Assembly (NCBI RefSeq): GCF_027213715.1
Contig: NZ_JAPWGM010000006.1
Span: 186,001 to 250,000 of the forward strand
DNA from: Pedobacter punctiformis
Lineage (GTDB): Bacteria; Bacteroidota; Bacteroidia; Sphingobacteriales; Sphingobacteriaceae
Length of the DNA: 64,000 nt
Direction of reading: 5' to 3'
In this document: positions 45,548 through 56,300 of the stretch, piece by piece
Numbering within the stretch: the stretch's first letter is position 1
How the letters are laid out: every line of letters starts with the position of its first letter
Position numbers and translations under genes: made by a program
Notes under the pieces: model-generated
The model's input: only the letters and a program-made list of their open reading frames with translations
What the model was told of the DNA's origin: nothing
The model's database searches: none

Positions 45548-47297
45548 CCTTTATCACCTGAGTTTTTTGAGAAACGCCGTTTTCGTTAATGGCTTCGATG
45601 GAAAAGTAATAAGGTTTTTGATTGTCCATTCCTTTATACCAGTATTCGTTTGCGCCATGAACCATCATGCAGTTGTACAACTTATCGGGCGCAATACCAA
45701 TGTATATGTTGTAAGCATAAGCATGATTTACAGGTTTCCATTTCAACCAGGCGCTTCGCTTATCTTTTTCAGTACGTAAAACGATGAAATTTTTAACTTC
45801 TTCGGGTTTAGCGCCACCACCATTACCAAAAACCCTTAACCCGCTGATGGCAAATTTTCCGGTTGGCATATGCATGTTAACCAGTTTAATGTATCTGGCT
45901 TTAACAGGTTCTTTTAATTCAATATAATCATGCGGAACATCGGTTTTGTTATTGCTTTTATCGGTCAGCATTTTCCAGCTTTTGCCATCGGCAGAATAAA
46001 ATAACTGATATTGATGATAAATGTTAAGTTGTTTGCCTAAAAATTCAGCATCCTGATCTGCATAGTTAATCTGAACAGCGTTTACCGTTGAAACCTGGCC
46101 TAAATCACTTTGAATCCATTCTCCTTTATTTGCAGTTGCGGCACTCCAATAAGTTTTAATGCTCTCATCAACCGTATTATTTGCATTGTAATTGCCTAAG
46201 GTTGAAGAAACCTGAACGGGCTTGTTATAATTTAGCAACATCCAGCCTGTAAATAAAGACCTTATCCCAGGCCTGGCTTCACCATCCAGAGATGTCGGTA
46301 AATAAGTAGGGTAATCGCCAAAAGCAGTATTGGTGTACATGTTGTTATCCTGATCAAAACCTGCAGGCCAGATCCCAATCCTGCGTTCAAAATTATTTTT
46401 AACCGAAAGTACCACCGTGGATACATGCCAGTAGTTATTAAAATTATCCTGAAAAGTTGCGCCATGTCCTGCACCACGGGCAAAGCCGCCAGGTTTCCAT
46501 GAAAGGGGTAATGATTGGTGTTCAAAGGGGCCTAATGGATTTTTTGAGGTGGCTACGCCATCTGCATATCCGCTAAATTCGGTTCCCGGTGCACCATATT
46601 GTAAAAAGTAAGTTCCATTGTGTTTGGTCATCCAGGCGCCTTCCATAAAAGGATCTAAAAAGGTGTTATCCAATTCCTCTCCAAAACGCTGCCAGCCAAA
46701 TCTGCCGGGGTTTAAAAGTAAAAGTTCTTTACGTGTACCAATCGGTTGAAAGGTTTTTCTGTTTAATTCTATTCCATAAAGTGGGTAAGAATTACTGCTC
46801 CCATTATACATGTACAGTTTTCCATCTTCATCAACGAAATGTCCAGGATCCCATCCGCCAATTTCAAATTCATGTACTGCCTCTTTCCATTCGTTGCCTT
46901 TAGGATTGGTACTCATCCAGATGGGGAAGTTTTTCGAATAAGTTGAACCAAAAACAAGCATGGTATCGCCCTGAATCCAAACCGAGGGTGCACAAAGATC
47001 ATCGTAAACTTTATGCTCTGGTCTTAAAAAATGGCGGGAAACAAATTTCCAGTTGGCCATATCGCTGCTGTACCAGTAACCCCATTGATTGGTAGAGAAT
47101 AAATAATAATCGCCTTTAAAATTAACAATTACAGGATCTGCAGTTGCCCTGTGCTTTCCCCATTCGGCAAAATTGGGAATAGGCGTATAGCCATAATCTA
47201 CGTTAACCGGATTGCAGTATGTTTTTTGCTGTGCGGATACATAAATACCGGACAACAGCAATAAAATGAAAAATGTTTTGAATAAATGCTTAGCCAT
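45540..47297 (-). CDS. secreted glycoside hydrolase family 43 protein with F5/8 C and FN3-like domains
   Basis: 585 residues, signal peptide about 1-22. The five-bladed propeller (about 25-330) holds ADPVIVNFKGDYYLF (catalytic-base Asp), GWDPGHFVDEDGKLYMY and FMEGAWMTK (candidate general acid Glu). A discoidin-like carbohydrate-binding domain (about 345-495, ending YIKLVNMHMPTGKFAISGLRVFG) and an FN3-like module (about 500-585) follow. GH43 enzymes act on arabinan, xylan or galactan side chains; the specificity here is not evident, and its place in a putative beta-glucan locus is unexpected. Confidence 0.88.
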   Translation of the reverse strand: MAKHLFKTFFILLLLSGIYVSAQQKTYCNPVNVDYGYTPIPNFAEWGKHRATADPVIVNFKGDYYLFSTNQWGYWYSSDMANWKFVSRHFLRPEHKVYDDLCAPSVWIQGDTMLVFGSTYSKNFPIWMSTNPKGNEWKEAVHEFEIGGWDPGHFVDEDGKLYMYNGSSNSYPLYGIELNRKTFQPIGTRKELLLLNPGRFGWQRFGEELDNTFLDPFMEGAWMTKHNGTYFLQYGAPGTEFSGYADGVATSKNPLGPFEHQSLPLSWKPGGFARGAGHGATFQDNFNNYWHVSTVVLSVKNNFERRIGIWPAGFDQDNNMYTNTAFGDYPTYLPTSLDGEARPGIRSLFTGWMLLNYNKPVQVSSTLGNYNANNTVDESIKTYWSAATANKGEWIQSDLGQVSTVNAVQINYADQDAEFLGKQLNIYHQYQLFYSADGKSWKMLTDKSNNKTDVPHDYIELKEPVKARYIKLVNMHMPTGKFAISGLRVFGNGGGAKPEEVKNFIVLRTEKDKRSAWLKWKPVNHAYAYNIYIGIAPDKLYNCMMVHGANEYWYKGMDNQKPYYFSIEAINENGVSQKTQVIKVE

Positions 47298-47311
47298 TAT
47301 AAGTACTGGTG

Positions 47312-47713
47312 TTAATTAAAAATGTTTATTCGGGCACAGCTTGAACAGCCAATCGACATCCCGCTTACACTCAGGCCGGTAACATGCGATTGATGTTCCC
47401 AATAAATCCACATATCGTGCGCACCTCCAGTTGAAGTCAATTTTGCAGTATAACTGTCACTATTTTCAGGTATTTGTCCAATTATAGTTCCATTTGGTGA
47501 GTTTGGAGGGATAAAGAATACGTAAGCACCACCACTTGTATTGTTTTCTAATCTTACATATACACCGTCGCTGGTAGAGTTTGTGGCAGTTACATTTACA
47601 TTGGCAAATTTTGTTTTTATAGAAGTATGTTTACCCTTCGAAATTGTTGTAAAACTTGAATTCAGGATGGTGAATCCTATCATTGCTGTTAAAATTAAAA
47701 TTATTCTTTTCAT
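47312..47713 (-). CDS. small secreted protein of unknown function within the PUL
   Basis: 133 residues, no family recognised. Signal peptide about 1-23, then a short beta-rich domain rich in Thr, Ser, Asn and Gly (VNVTATNSTSDGVYVRLENN, GAYVFFIPPNS), ending with a cysteine pair IGCSSCARINIFN. It is set between the GH144-like and GH43 genes with gaps of 14 and 66 bases on the same strand, so it is probably co-expressed. A glycan-binding or surface role is only a guess from position. Confidence 0.65.
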   Translation of the reverse strand: MKRIILILTAMIGFTILNSSFTTISKGKHTSIKTKFANVNVTATNSTSDGVYVRLENNTSGGAYVFFIPPNSPNGTIIGQIPENSDSYTAKLTSTGGAHDMWIYWEHQSHVTGLSVSGMSIGCSSCARINIFN

Positions 47714-47779
47714 GGTTCTGTAGATTTAGTTTGAAATAATTTAAAATATATAATGGCTAAACATTTAATGAGCAATTGA

Positions 47780-49144
47780 TTATTGTTTTGTGAATTGAAA
47801 ATCTAGTTTTTTTAATCCACTCTGTACATCACTATTTTGCATAAATAATTTCCAAAGTAATCCCGAGCGATAGTTCTCAATCATCACGACCATTGGCCCC
47901 TGATCTATACCTAAATATCTTTTTGGATACCAATTATTGGTTTCAGAAAAAGCATCATAAAAGCCATATTTCCCCCACACTTTATCGCCCAGGTCTTCGT
48001 ATAAATGCCTGATGACTTTCATAGATTCTTTAGGCGTATATGGAATAGATGAAATGGCTGCGGTAGGAGAGATTACGCCCAAATCTTCCTGTGGGCTGTG
48101 GGCCGAATAACCCCCAATAGAATAGCTAGCGGTTAAGCCCCAAGTATTTTCTCCATAACCTTTAAATTTCTTCGGATTAGCTACACAGTAATCGTGAATG
48201 GCCAATGTTTGATTAACATTGTTTTCCCAGTAATCGGCGTAGCGGTCTTTTAGCCCTTTGGGATTTAAACCTAAATATGAATAATGCGCCCAGAATAAAG
48301 GCCCCACAGAATTTTTTGCGCCTTGATAATCTAATGGTATCTGGTGACCATAGCGTTTGAAATTTGCTTTAATGGCTCCGTTTCTTGCCCATCCTTTATG
48401 GTATACTTCGGCAGGAATAGTATGAGTAGGAGAGGAAGCCGCCATAACGTACATAATTAAACATTCGTTATAACCTTTTACCGGAAAGTTCATTTCCCAT
48501 TGATATTGTGGCGACCAATGCCAGTACAATACGTTTTGATTGTTACGGAACCAACTGAAATCAATGTCTTTCCAAAGCTCATTTGCTTTATTGGCCACTG
48601 ATTTTTCTTCGTCTGTACCGTTTTTGTAATATTCATTAATACAGATTAAAGCTTGAGCAACAAAAGAGGTTTCTACTAAATCGCCTCCATTATCTTTTTT
48701 GCCGAAAGGACGAACCTTTCCGGTTTCTCCATAAAACCAGTGTGGCCATGCACCATGGAAACGATCTGCTTTTGATAAGAAATTTAATATTTTATTTAAC
48801 CGGGTTAATCCTTCAGCTTTGCTCACATAACCTCTGTCTATACCGCTTAATATAGCCATTAAACCAAAACCGGTTGCACCGGTGGCTACTGTACTTTTAT
48901 CATTTTCAGGATAAACATTGTCTACATGGTAACGCTCTCTGGCGGCCCCTGAAGTCGGTTCTGCACCATCCCAGAAATAATTGAAGGTTTGTTTTTGTAC
49001 CAGATCAAGTAAGGCCTCATCAGATAAACCTTTTTCTATTTTTTGGTGGGATATAGAATCCGTTTCTTTAGCAGGTTTATTTCTAACACAAGAGTGTGTT
49101 AAAATACAATATAAAATAAGTGGGATGATGATGATTTTTTTCAT
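47780..49144 (-). CDS. PF10091 'glucoamylase family' lipoprotein, GH144-like
   Basis: 454 residues, lipoprotein signal with lipid cysteine C19 (LTHSCV). The (alpha/alpha)6-barrel domain has FNYFWDGAEPTSGAARER, GATGFGLMAILSGIDRG, GGDLVETSFVAQAL, YWHWSPQYQWEMN, and ends GPMVVMIENYRSGLLWKLFM. Bacteroidota proteins of this family belong largely to GH144, whose first studied member (Chitinophaga pinensis CpSGL) is an endo-beta-1,2-glucanase; the label 'glucoamylase' is misleading. It is a close paralogue of the next gene upstream, and both probably act at the cell surface or in the periplasm. Confidence 0.87.
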   Translation of the reverse strand: MKKIIIIPLILYCILTHSCVRNKPAKETDSISHQKIEKGLSDEALLDLVQKQTFNYFWDGAEPTSGAARERYHVDNVYPENDKSTVATGATGFGLMAILSGIDRGYVSKAEGLTRLNKILNFLSKADRFHGAWPHWFYGETGKVRPFGKKDNGGDLVETSFVAQALICINEYYKNGTDEEKSVANKANELWKDIDFSWFRNNQNVLYWHWSPQYQWEMNFPVKGYNECLIMYVMAASSPTHTIPAEVYHKGWARNGAIKANFKRYGHQIPLDYQGAKNSVGPLFWAHYSYLGLNPKGLKDRYADYWENNVNQTLAIHDYCVANPKKFKGYGENTWGLTASYSIGGYSAHSPQEDLGVISPTAAISSIPYTPKESMKVIRHLYEDLGDKVWGKYGFYDAFSETNNWYPKRYLGIDQGPMVVMIENYRSGLLWKLFMQNSDVQSGLKKLDFQFTKQ

Positions 49145-49235
49145 CTGTAAAATTTGTTTTCAAAATTGATAAACTACTGAAGCATATTCTTTTTTGTTTA
49201 CAGGATATACTTACAACGGTTTTGTTAAATAATAA

Positions 49236-50906
49236 TTAGAGATTCGGGCTATTAAAGCCTAAACCTTTCATTCCACTTTTAATTTCTGGCGCACTCATAA
49301 ATAAATTCCATAATAAACCACTTCGATAATTTTCGATCATCACAATAATTGGCCCCTGATCTATGGCTAAAGTAGAATTGGCAAACCATTGATCTTTTAA
49401 AGAAAATGCATCATAAAAACCATATTCTCCCCATGTTTTATTGCCCAGTTTATAGTAGAAATATTTTAGTGCCTGCATAGATTCGGTTGGGGTATATGGA
49501 AAAGAAGATAAAGCGGCTGTTGGTGCAATAACGCTTACATCGTTTCCTGGAGCGCTAGCTGTGTATCCATTTGGAACATCGCTTGCAGTTAAGCCCCAGC
49601 AATTTTCACTATAACCATAATAATTTAAAGGATTTGTCTTCGCGTAATTGTAATTTATTAAAGTATGCGCTTTAGTTTGGGTTTCATAATTTGCATAAGC
49701 ATCCGTTAAGCCCTTAGGGTTAATACCCAGAAACGAATAATGAGAAAAAAATAAAGGCCCACCGTTTGTGGTTCCCAAGGGAAGCTGAATGCCATAGTAG
49801 GTATTGCCATTTTTAATGGCTCCATTTTGAGCCCAGCCATTATCATATACTATTTTTGGAATAGCGTAAGTTGGAGATGAAGCAGCCATAACATAGGTAA
49901 TCAGACATTCGTTCCAACCCTTTACAGGTAGGTTCATATCCCAGTTATAATTAGGACTCCAATGCCAGTAAAGCGTGTTGCTATTGTCTTTTCTGTACCA
50001 GTTCCATTCTACTGTATTATAAATGGCATTTATATCTGTTCTTAAAGCTGTTTCACTTGCATCAGTCCCATTAAAGTACTGACGAGCTGTAATTAGTCCT
50101 GCCATTAAGAAAGATGTTTCTACGAGATCGCCACCATTGTCTTTTGCGCTGAATGGAATTACTTTTCCGGTACTTCCATCCAACCAATGTGGGTAAGCAC
50201 CATGAAAACGATCGGCGGTTTTTAAGAAAGTAACCATTTTCTGAATTCTGGTTAAACCTTCGGTTCTGCTAATAAAACCACGATTGATGCCGGCTATCAT
50301 AGCCATAACTCCAAAACCTGATCCGCCGGATGTTACGATATTGCCAGACGTATTTCTTTCTCTTGCCAGTCCACTTGTTGGATGACCAAAATCCCAGAAA
50401 TATTTAAAAGTTTGTTTTTGTACCAGTGTTAAAAGTTCATCATCGGGTATGCGGGCAAATTTGTCAGTATCATCAATAGCAGTAATTAAATTTAATGCAA
50501 TACTGCTTTGAAGCTTGTCGCCGGTTTTTGATAAAAGACCAGTATTAATGGTTAAAATATATTTTGTAATGGGTTGTAGACTTGTTGGAATAATAACAAC
50601 CGTATTATCATTGTTTTCTAAAGTTGAAGTAAATGCTGCCGAATTTCCAGAAGCATCGGTAAGGGTAATATTTTCGCTAAGGGAAGAAGCGTTGATTGGA
50701 GATGAAAAAGTAATTTTTATAACTGGAATATTGTTTAGACCATAATAGGTAAAACCATTGTAAGTATCATTTACTTTTAAATCAGTAAAAGAATAAGAGG
50801 TTTGTGAAGGCGTTTCAGGACCAACAGCTGATGGAGTATCTCCTTTTTTACAGGCAACTACAAAAAGAAAAAGAATTAAAAAGTATTGGAGTATTTTTGT
50901 CATCAT
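49236..50906 (-). CDS. PF10091 GH144-like lipoprotein with N-terminal Ig-like domain
   Basis: 556 residues, lipoprotein cysteine C19 (FVVACKKGD). An SbsA-type Ig-like domain (about 45-145) precedes the (alpha/alpha)6 catalytic domain, which shares FKYFWDFGHPTSGLARER, GGSGFGVMAMIAGINRG, GGDLVETSFLMAGL, YWHWSPNYNWDMN and IENYRSGLLWNLFM with the downstream paralogue. The extra domain suggests this copy is the surface endo-enzyme and the shorter one works on released pieces (inference). The ATG lies only eight bases after a strong hairpin-T-run (50914-50943), so expression must depend on read-through or a processed end. Confidence 0.88.
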   Translation of the reverse strand: MMTKILQYFLILFLFVVACKKGDTPSAVGPETPSQTSYSFTDLKVNDTYNGFTYYGLNNIPVIKITFSSPINASSLSENITLTDASGNSAAFTSTLENNDNTVVIIPTSLQPITKYILTINTGLLSKTGDKLQSSIALNLITAIDDTDKFARIPDDELLTLVQKQTFKYFWDFGHPTSGLARERNTSGNIVTSGGSGFGVMAMIAGINRGFISRTEGLTRIQKMVTFLKTADRFHGAYPHWLDGSTGKVIPFSAKDNGGDLVETSFLMAGLITARQYFNGTDASETALRTDINAIYNTVEWNWYRKDNSNTLYWHWSPNYNWDMNLPVKGWNECLITYVMAASSPTYAIPKIVYDNGWAQNGAIKNGNTYYGIQLPLGTTNGGPLFFSHYSFLGINPKGLTDAYANYETQTKAHTLINYNYAKTNPLNYYGYSENCWGLTASDVPNGYTASAPGNDVSVIAPTAALSSFPYTPTESMQALKYFYYKLGNKTWGEYGFYDAFSLKDQWFANSTLAIDQGPIIVMIENYRSGLLWNLFMSAPEIKSGMKGLGFNSPNL

Positions 50907-50913
50907 GCATCGT

Positions 50914-50943
50914 TAAAAAGGGTTGTCAAATCTGACAACCCTT
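50914..50943 (-). terminator. intra-operon terminator/attenuator between binding protein and hydrolases
   Basis: Perfect 11-bp stem (plus arms AAGGGTTGTCA 50918-50928 and TGACAACCCTT 50933-50943) with a four-base loop; on the minus strand the stem runs into TTTTT. It sits 34 bases after the LamG stop and about eight bases before the next ATG. Confidence 0.9.
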
Positions 50944-50976
50944 AATATATTTAGTTGCCCTTTATGAATTCAAGGA

Positions 50977-51801
50977 TTATTTTCCTCTGCTTTCAAGAAT
51001 AGATAAAGCACTGATTTCGGCATCTGATAAAGCTTTATCGTAAACTCTCACTTCATCTATCTGTCCGGTTAAAAAACTAGCCCAATCCTGTTTGGTTGTT
51101 CCGGAGGTTTGACTTGGTGTAGTTTGAAATTGAACGGTTCCGAAAACGAATCTTCCTGTGTTTGTAAATGCAAGCGGACCAGTAACAGTAGATGCAATTG
51201 CTGCAACTCTTGAGCCATTGATGTAAACTTTAACCATAGATGTCGTTTCATCATAAGAAAGACTTAGGTTAACCCATTTTCCAAAAATGCTTTGCAGATC
51301 ATTTACAGAGTAGGTTTTATCGCCTCCTCCCTGATTTAGGTGTATTCTTAGTTGACCATTGGTAGCTGTACTGCCATTTTCAATGAAGATTTCAATATTA
51401 CCCCAAAACTGAGTGGTATTTGCTAAGCTAAATAATCCAATGATCCCGGTGGTTGGGGCAGGGCTGTTAAACCATTCGGTAACGGTAAAACTTTTTAAAG
51501 CATTTACTTTAGCGGATGGTGTTCCCAATACATAACTGTTTAAAGCGCCCTGTAAAGATTGTTTTTTAAAACCGGCTCCAAATGTCGTACCCGTATTTAC
51601 ACCTGACGTGCTTGATGCACTGTCAATCAAACTGCCATCAAATGCATAGTAGGCTACAAGGTTATTTGGTGCAATTTGTTTTGCACTTGTGTAACCACCA
51701 ATATTTAATGCTGGCGCATAACTTGATGGATCAAATTTTTTCTGGCAGGACGATAACCCTAAAGCTACAGTTGCCATCAATAAAAAATATTTTGTTTTCA
51801 T
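50977..51801 (-). CDS. LamG/concanavalin-type surface lipoprotein (probable glycan-binding protein)
   Basis: 274 residues from ATG 51801. Lipoprotein signal with C19 (ALGLSSCQKK). After a linker comes one LamG-like jelly roll (about 55-270): LVAYYAFDGSLIDSAS, FTVTEWFNSPAPTTGIIGLF, WVNLSLSYDETTSMVKVYINGSRVA, and the closing GQIDEVRVYDKALSDAEI. Position directly after susD is that of SusE/F-type surface glycan-binding proteins. The frame opens further upstream but that part overlaps susD, so the internal ATG with the lipoprotein signal is chosen. Confidence 0.87.
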   Translation of the reverse strand: MKTKYFLLMATVALGLSSCQKKFDPSSYAPALNIGGYTSAKQIAPNNLVAYYAFDGSLIDSASSTSGVNTGTTFGAGFKKQSLQGALNSYVLGTPSAKVNALKSFTVTEWFNSPAPTTGIIGLFSLANTTQFWGNIEIFIENGSTATNGQLRIHLNQGGGDKTYSVNDLQSIFGKWVNLSLSYDETTSMVKVYINGSRVAAIASTVTGPLAFTNTGRFVFGTVQFQTTPSQTSGTTKQDWASFLTGQIDEVRVYDKALSDAEISALSILESRGK

Positions 51802-51818
51802 TTCTATTAAATTAGCGG

Positions 51819-53303
51819 TTAATAACCTGGATTTTGAATGATTGTTCCTGCACTTTTTTCGATTTCCTGTGAAGGAATTGGCCAAACTTCGTTTTTGCCT
51901 GCTTTCCAGCCTTTAGGACCAAAAACGGTAGCAGCACGTCCCTGACGAATTACATCGAAGTAACGGTCAGATTCCATAGCTAACTCAACAAATCTTTCTT
52001 TCCAGATGGCCTGACGCAGTGCATCTTTATCTGTTGTGGTTACATCAGGTAAAACACCAGCAACGCCACCTCTTGCACGAGCTCTTACTTTATTTAAAGA
52101 TGATTGAGCAAGCGTAATATTTCCCAATTCATTAGCAGCTTCAGCATTCATCAATAAAACTTCAGCATAACGCATTACTCTAACGTTTTGATCAGCGCCC
52201 TGATTAAAACTGGTAACAATTTTATTAAAAGGCACGTATGCTTTTTGGTTGTACATTGGATTATCTGCAGTATTAGAAATAGCATCACCCTGGGGAGTAG
52301 TTTCGCCTCTGTAAAGAATAGTGGCGTTACGGCGTACATCACCTGGTTCGTAAGCAGATTCTAACGCTGTTGTTGGTACGTTAAATCCCCAGCCTGTATC
52401 AGGTGTATTTCCTCTTGCCCCTTGTACCTGACTGTATTGAGAGTTAGATGCATCTTTATTATTTAGCAATAATTCGCACTGGATCTCGAAAATAGATTCA
52501 ATATTATTTTCATTATTTAAACGGAAACTTTGCTCGTAGTTAGGGAACAAATTGTATCCTAAAGTCATAACAGTGTTGGTTAAAGCCAATACCTGATCCC
52601 ATTTTTTAAGATACATAGCCACTTTTGCGTGAAGTGCTAAAGCAGCTCCTTTTGTTGCTCTGCCTAAATCTGCTGCCGGGTAGGATTGAGGCAATACTGC
52701 TGCTGCTTCATCTAAATCTTTTTCAATTGCAGCATAAACCTGTGCTTTTGGTGTTCTTGGAATATTAAATTCAGAAGCATCTTTAGGCACATTTAAACGT
52801 AAAGGAACATCGCCAAATGCACGTACCAATCTGAAATAAGAATAAGCACGAACAAATTTTGCTTCAGCTAAATAGCGGGCTTTAAGATTAGCATCCATAC
52901 TAATTGCTGGAACATTATCTAATACCTGGTTACAAAGGTTGATGTTTTGATACTGGCCTTCCCAAAAACCATTTAACTGTATAGTAGTAGAAGAGGCCGT
53001 AAACTGATCATACTCATTCATATAACTTGAATCATTTGGGCTACTGCCTTTTTCAGCTTCATCACTTCCCATGCTTTCTATTGCAAGTGCTGGAAATGCT
53101 GTATTGGCCCAGTTTCTCAGGTTTCCATAAATAGAATTTACAGCTGCGGTTGCATCATCAGCAGTTTTCCAAAATGTAACTGCAGGTTGTTTTGCCTGCG
53201 GATCTACATCTAAAAAACTCTTTTTACATGCAGACATTACTAAAAGAGAGGAGCATATGGTCAGCATTCCAATCTTTTGTATATAAGTATTTTTGTAATT
53301 CAT
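51819..53303 (-). CDS. susD: SusD/RagB-family nutrient-uptake outer-membrane lipoprotein
   Basis: 494 residues, lipid cysteine C26 (VMSACKKSFLDVDPQ). N-terminal SusD-like helices with FWKTADDATAAVNSIYGNL, the TPR-like core (FVRAYSYFRLVRAFGDVPL), and the C-terminal RagB domain (ALRQAIWKERFVELAMESDRYFDVIRQGRA). Acts as the lid over its SusC partner and binds the target glycan. Eleven bases separate it from susC; the LamG gene follows after 17 bases. Confidence 0.95.
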   Translation of the reverse strand: MNYKNTYIQKIGMLTICSSLLVMSACKKSFLDVDPQAKQPAVTFWKTADDATAAVNSIYGNLRNWANTAFPALAIESMGSDEAEKGSSPNDSSYMNEYDQFTASSTTIQLNGFWEGQYQNINLCNQVLDNVPAISMDANLKARYLAEAKFVRAYSYFRLVRAFGDVPLRLNVPKDASEFNIPRTPKAQVYAAIEKDLDEAAAVLPQSYPAADLGRATKGAALALHAKVAMYLKKWDQVLALTNTVMTLGYNLFPNYEQSFRLNNENNIESIFEIQCELLLNNKDASNSQYSQVQGARGNTPDTGWGFNVPTTALESAYEPGDVRRNATILYRGETTPQGDAISNTADNPMYNQKAYVPFNKIVTSFNQGADQNVRVMRYAEVLLMNAEAANELGNITLAQSSLNKVRARARGGVAGVLPDVTTTDKDALRQAIWKERFVELAMESDRYFDVIRQGRAATVFGPKGWKAGKNEVWPIPSQEIEKSAGTIIQNPGY

Positions 53304-53314
53304 TTTCGTAATAA

Positions 53315-56300
53315 TTAAAAAGTAACTTGAACACCAAATCTGTATGTGGCTTGTAAAGGATAAACATTTGAATCTATACCTGCATTCATAGGCGTGCCAC
53401 CTACCTCAGGAGTAAAACCTTTGTAACCAAATAATGTTACCGGGTTTTGTGCATCAACAAAAACACGCAGTCTTTGCATTTTCCACTTGTTTACTAAAGC
53501 AGAAGGCAGTACATAACCTAATTGTACATTTCTTAAGCGGATATAAGATCCATCTTCTACATAAAATGAGTTAGGAGCAGAATTGGCCGTAGTACCCAGA
53601 TTTACTGATGGATAAGTATTTGAGGTGCCTTCGCCATGCCATCTGTTATCATAAAAATCCTTAGTGAAGTTTTCGTTACCAAAACGCGATGCAATATTAG
53701 CGTTATATATATCTATCCCAGCTACACCTTGAAAATCAAGGGTAAGATCAAAGTTTTTATAACCTAAATTTGCACTTAAACCATAAGAATAAGTTGGATT
53801 TGGATTTCCTAAAACAATACGGTCATTGCCGTCAACTACACCGTTACCATCGGTATCAATATATTTAAAATCACCAGGTTTAGCCCCTTTTTGGGCAGAG
53901 GCTGCAATCTCTGCTGCATTTTGGAAAATGCCTGCAACCTGATAGCCAAAGAATTCGCCAATAGCACCGCCTTGTATAGTACGTGTAGAAAGACCACCGT
54001 TGGTAAGGCCTGTACCACCCTGATAAATAGGGTTTCTACCTGTTACAACAGATAAAACTTTATTTTTGTTATAACCTAAATTACCACTAATGGAGTAAGA
54101 AAGACCAGCTTTGCTTACATCTCTCCATGTTGCTGAGAATTCAAACCCGCGATTTCTTAAATCGGCCTGATTGCCAATTAAATCACCTGAACTTGTACCA
54201 ATAGAAGTTAAGACAGGAATTCCGAAAATCGCCTGTTCGGTTTTTTTGTTATAATAGCCAGCCTCAATATTTAATCTGTTTTTTAAGAAAGCAGCTTCAA
54301 AACCAATATCTGTTCCGGTAGTACGCTCCCAGTTTAAAAACGAAGGAACTAATGAACTCACGTTTTTACCGGTATAAGCTACACCATTAAATATAGCCAC
54401 ATAGCCACCAGGTTGTGATATGGTTAAAGTTGTAGGGTTCACTGGTACGCCAGCATTACCTACCTTACCCCATGAAGCTTTTAACTTTAAATTATCAAAT
54501 ATCGTTTGGTCTTTCATGAACTCTTCCTGAGTAATTACCCAACCTGCACCCACTGAAGGGAAATAACCCCAAAGATCACCGCCATTAAAAAATTGAGAAG
54601 CAGCATCCGCACGAAGGGTTGCATTTAATAAATAACGATTCTTAAATGAGTAATTTACTCTTCCGAAATATGAAGCATAAGTTGTTAAAGCTCCACCATC
54701 AGTAACCGAACGCGTACCTGCATTACCAAGAGTTAAATATAAATCGCCCTCACTTGAATAAGGTACATCAAATGCAGTTGCATTTACGAAGTAAGACTTT
54801 CTTCTTTGTGCTGTTTGACCTGCTAATACAGTTAAATTATGATTTCCAAATGTGTTTTTATACGTTAAAGTGTTTTCAATGATCCAGTTTCTGGTTTCAT
54901 CACGTTTAACATCTAACTGACTTTGAGTGCTTGACTGACCTTGAGTAGCTTTGTATACAGGAATGTAAGCTCTTACTTCATTTTGACCAAAATCTCCGCC
55001 TAAACTGGTTTTGAATGTAAAATTTTTAGCAATGGTTAATTCTGCATATACATTTCCATTTATTCTGTAGTTCAGAGATTTTTGATTAAAGAAATCTATC
55101 GTTGCCTGAGGGTTAAAGTTATTACCTCCACCCAAACTAAAATCGTTGGCATCACCATAAGAACCATCAGCGTAATAAACAGGGACAACCGGACCTGCTG
55201 CATATAACTGACGGAATATTGAACCTGGTATATCTTTAGATTTGATTGCTGTACCAGAAACGGTATAACCAATTTTTAAAGGTTTTAATATTTGAAAATC
55301 ATTAGACAATTTTGCTGTGTATCGCTGATAATTTTGTGTTTTTACAATCCCGTCTTCATTGGTATAGCCTAAAGAGAAATTATAGTTTGTTTTCTCAGTC
55401 CCACCATTTACCGATAATTGATGGTTAGTTTGCAGTGCGTTTCTAAATACTTGATTATACCAATTGGTACCCGTGCCATAGCTGGCTGGATTAGCAAACA
55501 GGTTAGGTTTGCCATTTGAAGCTGATAACTCATTTATAACTGTTGCATATTCTGTAGCGTTAGCCATTTCTATTGGATTGGTTACAACTTTATAACCTAC
55601 AGATCCGTTATAGCTGATGACTGCCTGACCTTTATTGCCTCTTTTAGTCGTAATTAAAACAACTCCGTTGGCCGCTCTGATACCATAAATAGACTGTGAA
55701 GATGCATCTTTCAGAATACTTAAATTTTCAATGTCAGCTGGATTTAAAAAACTTATGTCATCATACCACACGCCATCAACAATATATAAAACGCCTGTGT
55801 TGCCATAAATTGTTCCGGTACCGCGAATGGTAATTTGAGGAGACGAGCCTGGAGCACCATTATTGGTAATGGATACACCTGCTACTTTACCCTGTAATGC
55901 ACTTATCGCGTTAGTTGATGCCTGTTTTGAAATGTCTTCTCCTTTTACAGAGCCTACCGATCCTGTTACATCAATTTTTCTTTGTGTACCATAACCCACA
56001 ACCACAACTTGCTCCAGTTGTTGCGCAGATGATTGTAAAACTACATTAATGGTTGCTTGATTGTTTACTGCAATCTCCTGGGTGGTATAACCAAGGTAAG
56101 TAAATACTAAAGTTGCATTTGCAGGAGCGCTGATGCTGAAAGCACCATTCGCATCTGTTTGTGTGCCATTTTGTGTGCCTTTAACTAACACGCTTACGCT
56201 GGGAATGGTGGTTTTGTCGCCCCCATCCGTTACCCTACCTTTTACGGTAATGTTTTGCGCAAACGCTACGTTAATCGCGAGTAAACAAATTCCGACCAGA

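Noticed and set aside
47780..50906. True glucoamylase (starch-degrading) function for the two PF10091 proteins
   Set aside because: The family name is historical; Bacteroidota members with this motif set group with GH144, and no GH13, GH97 or other starch enzyme is in the locus.
51802..51885. 28-residue N-terminal extension of the LamG lipoprotein
   Set aside because: Runs into susD coding sequence and would place the lipoprotein signal in the interior.
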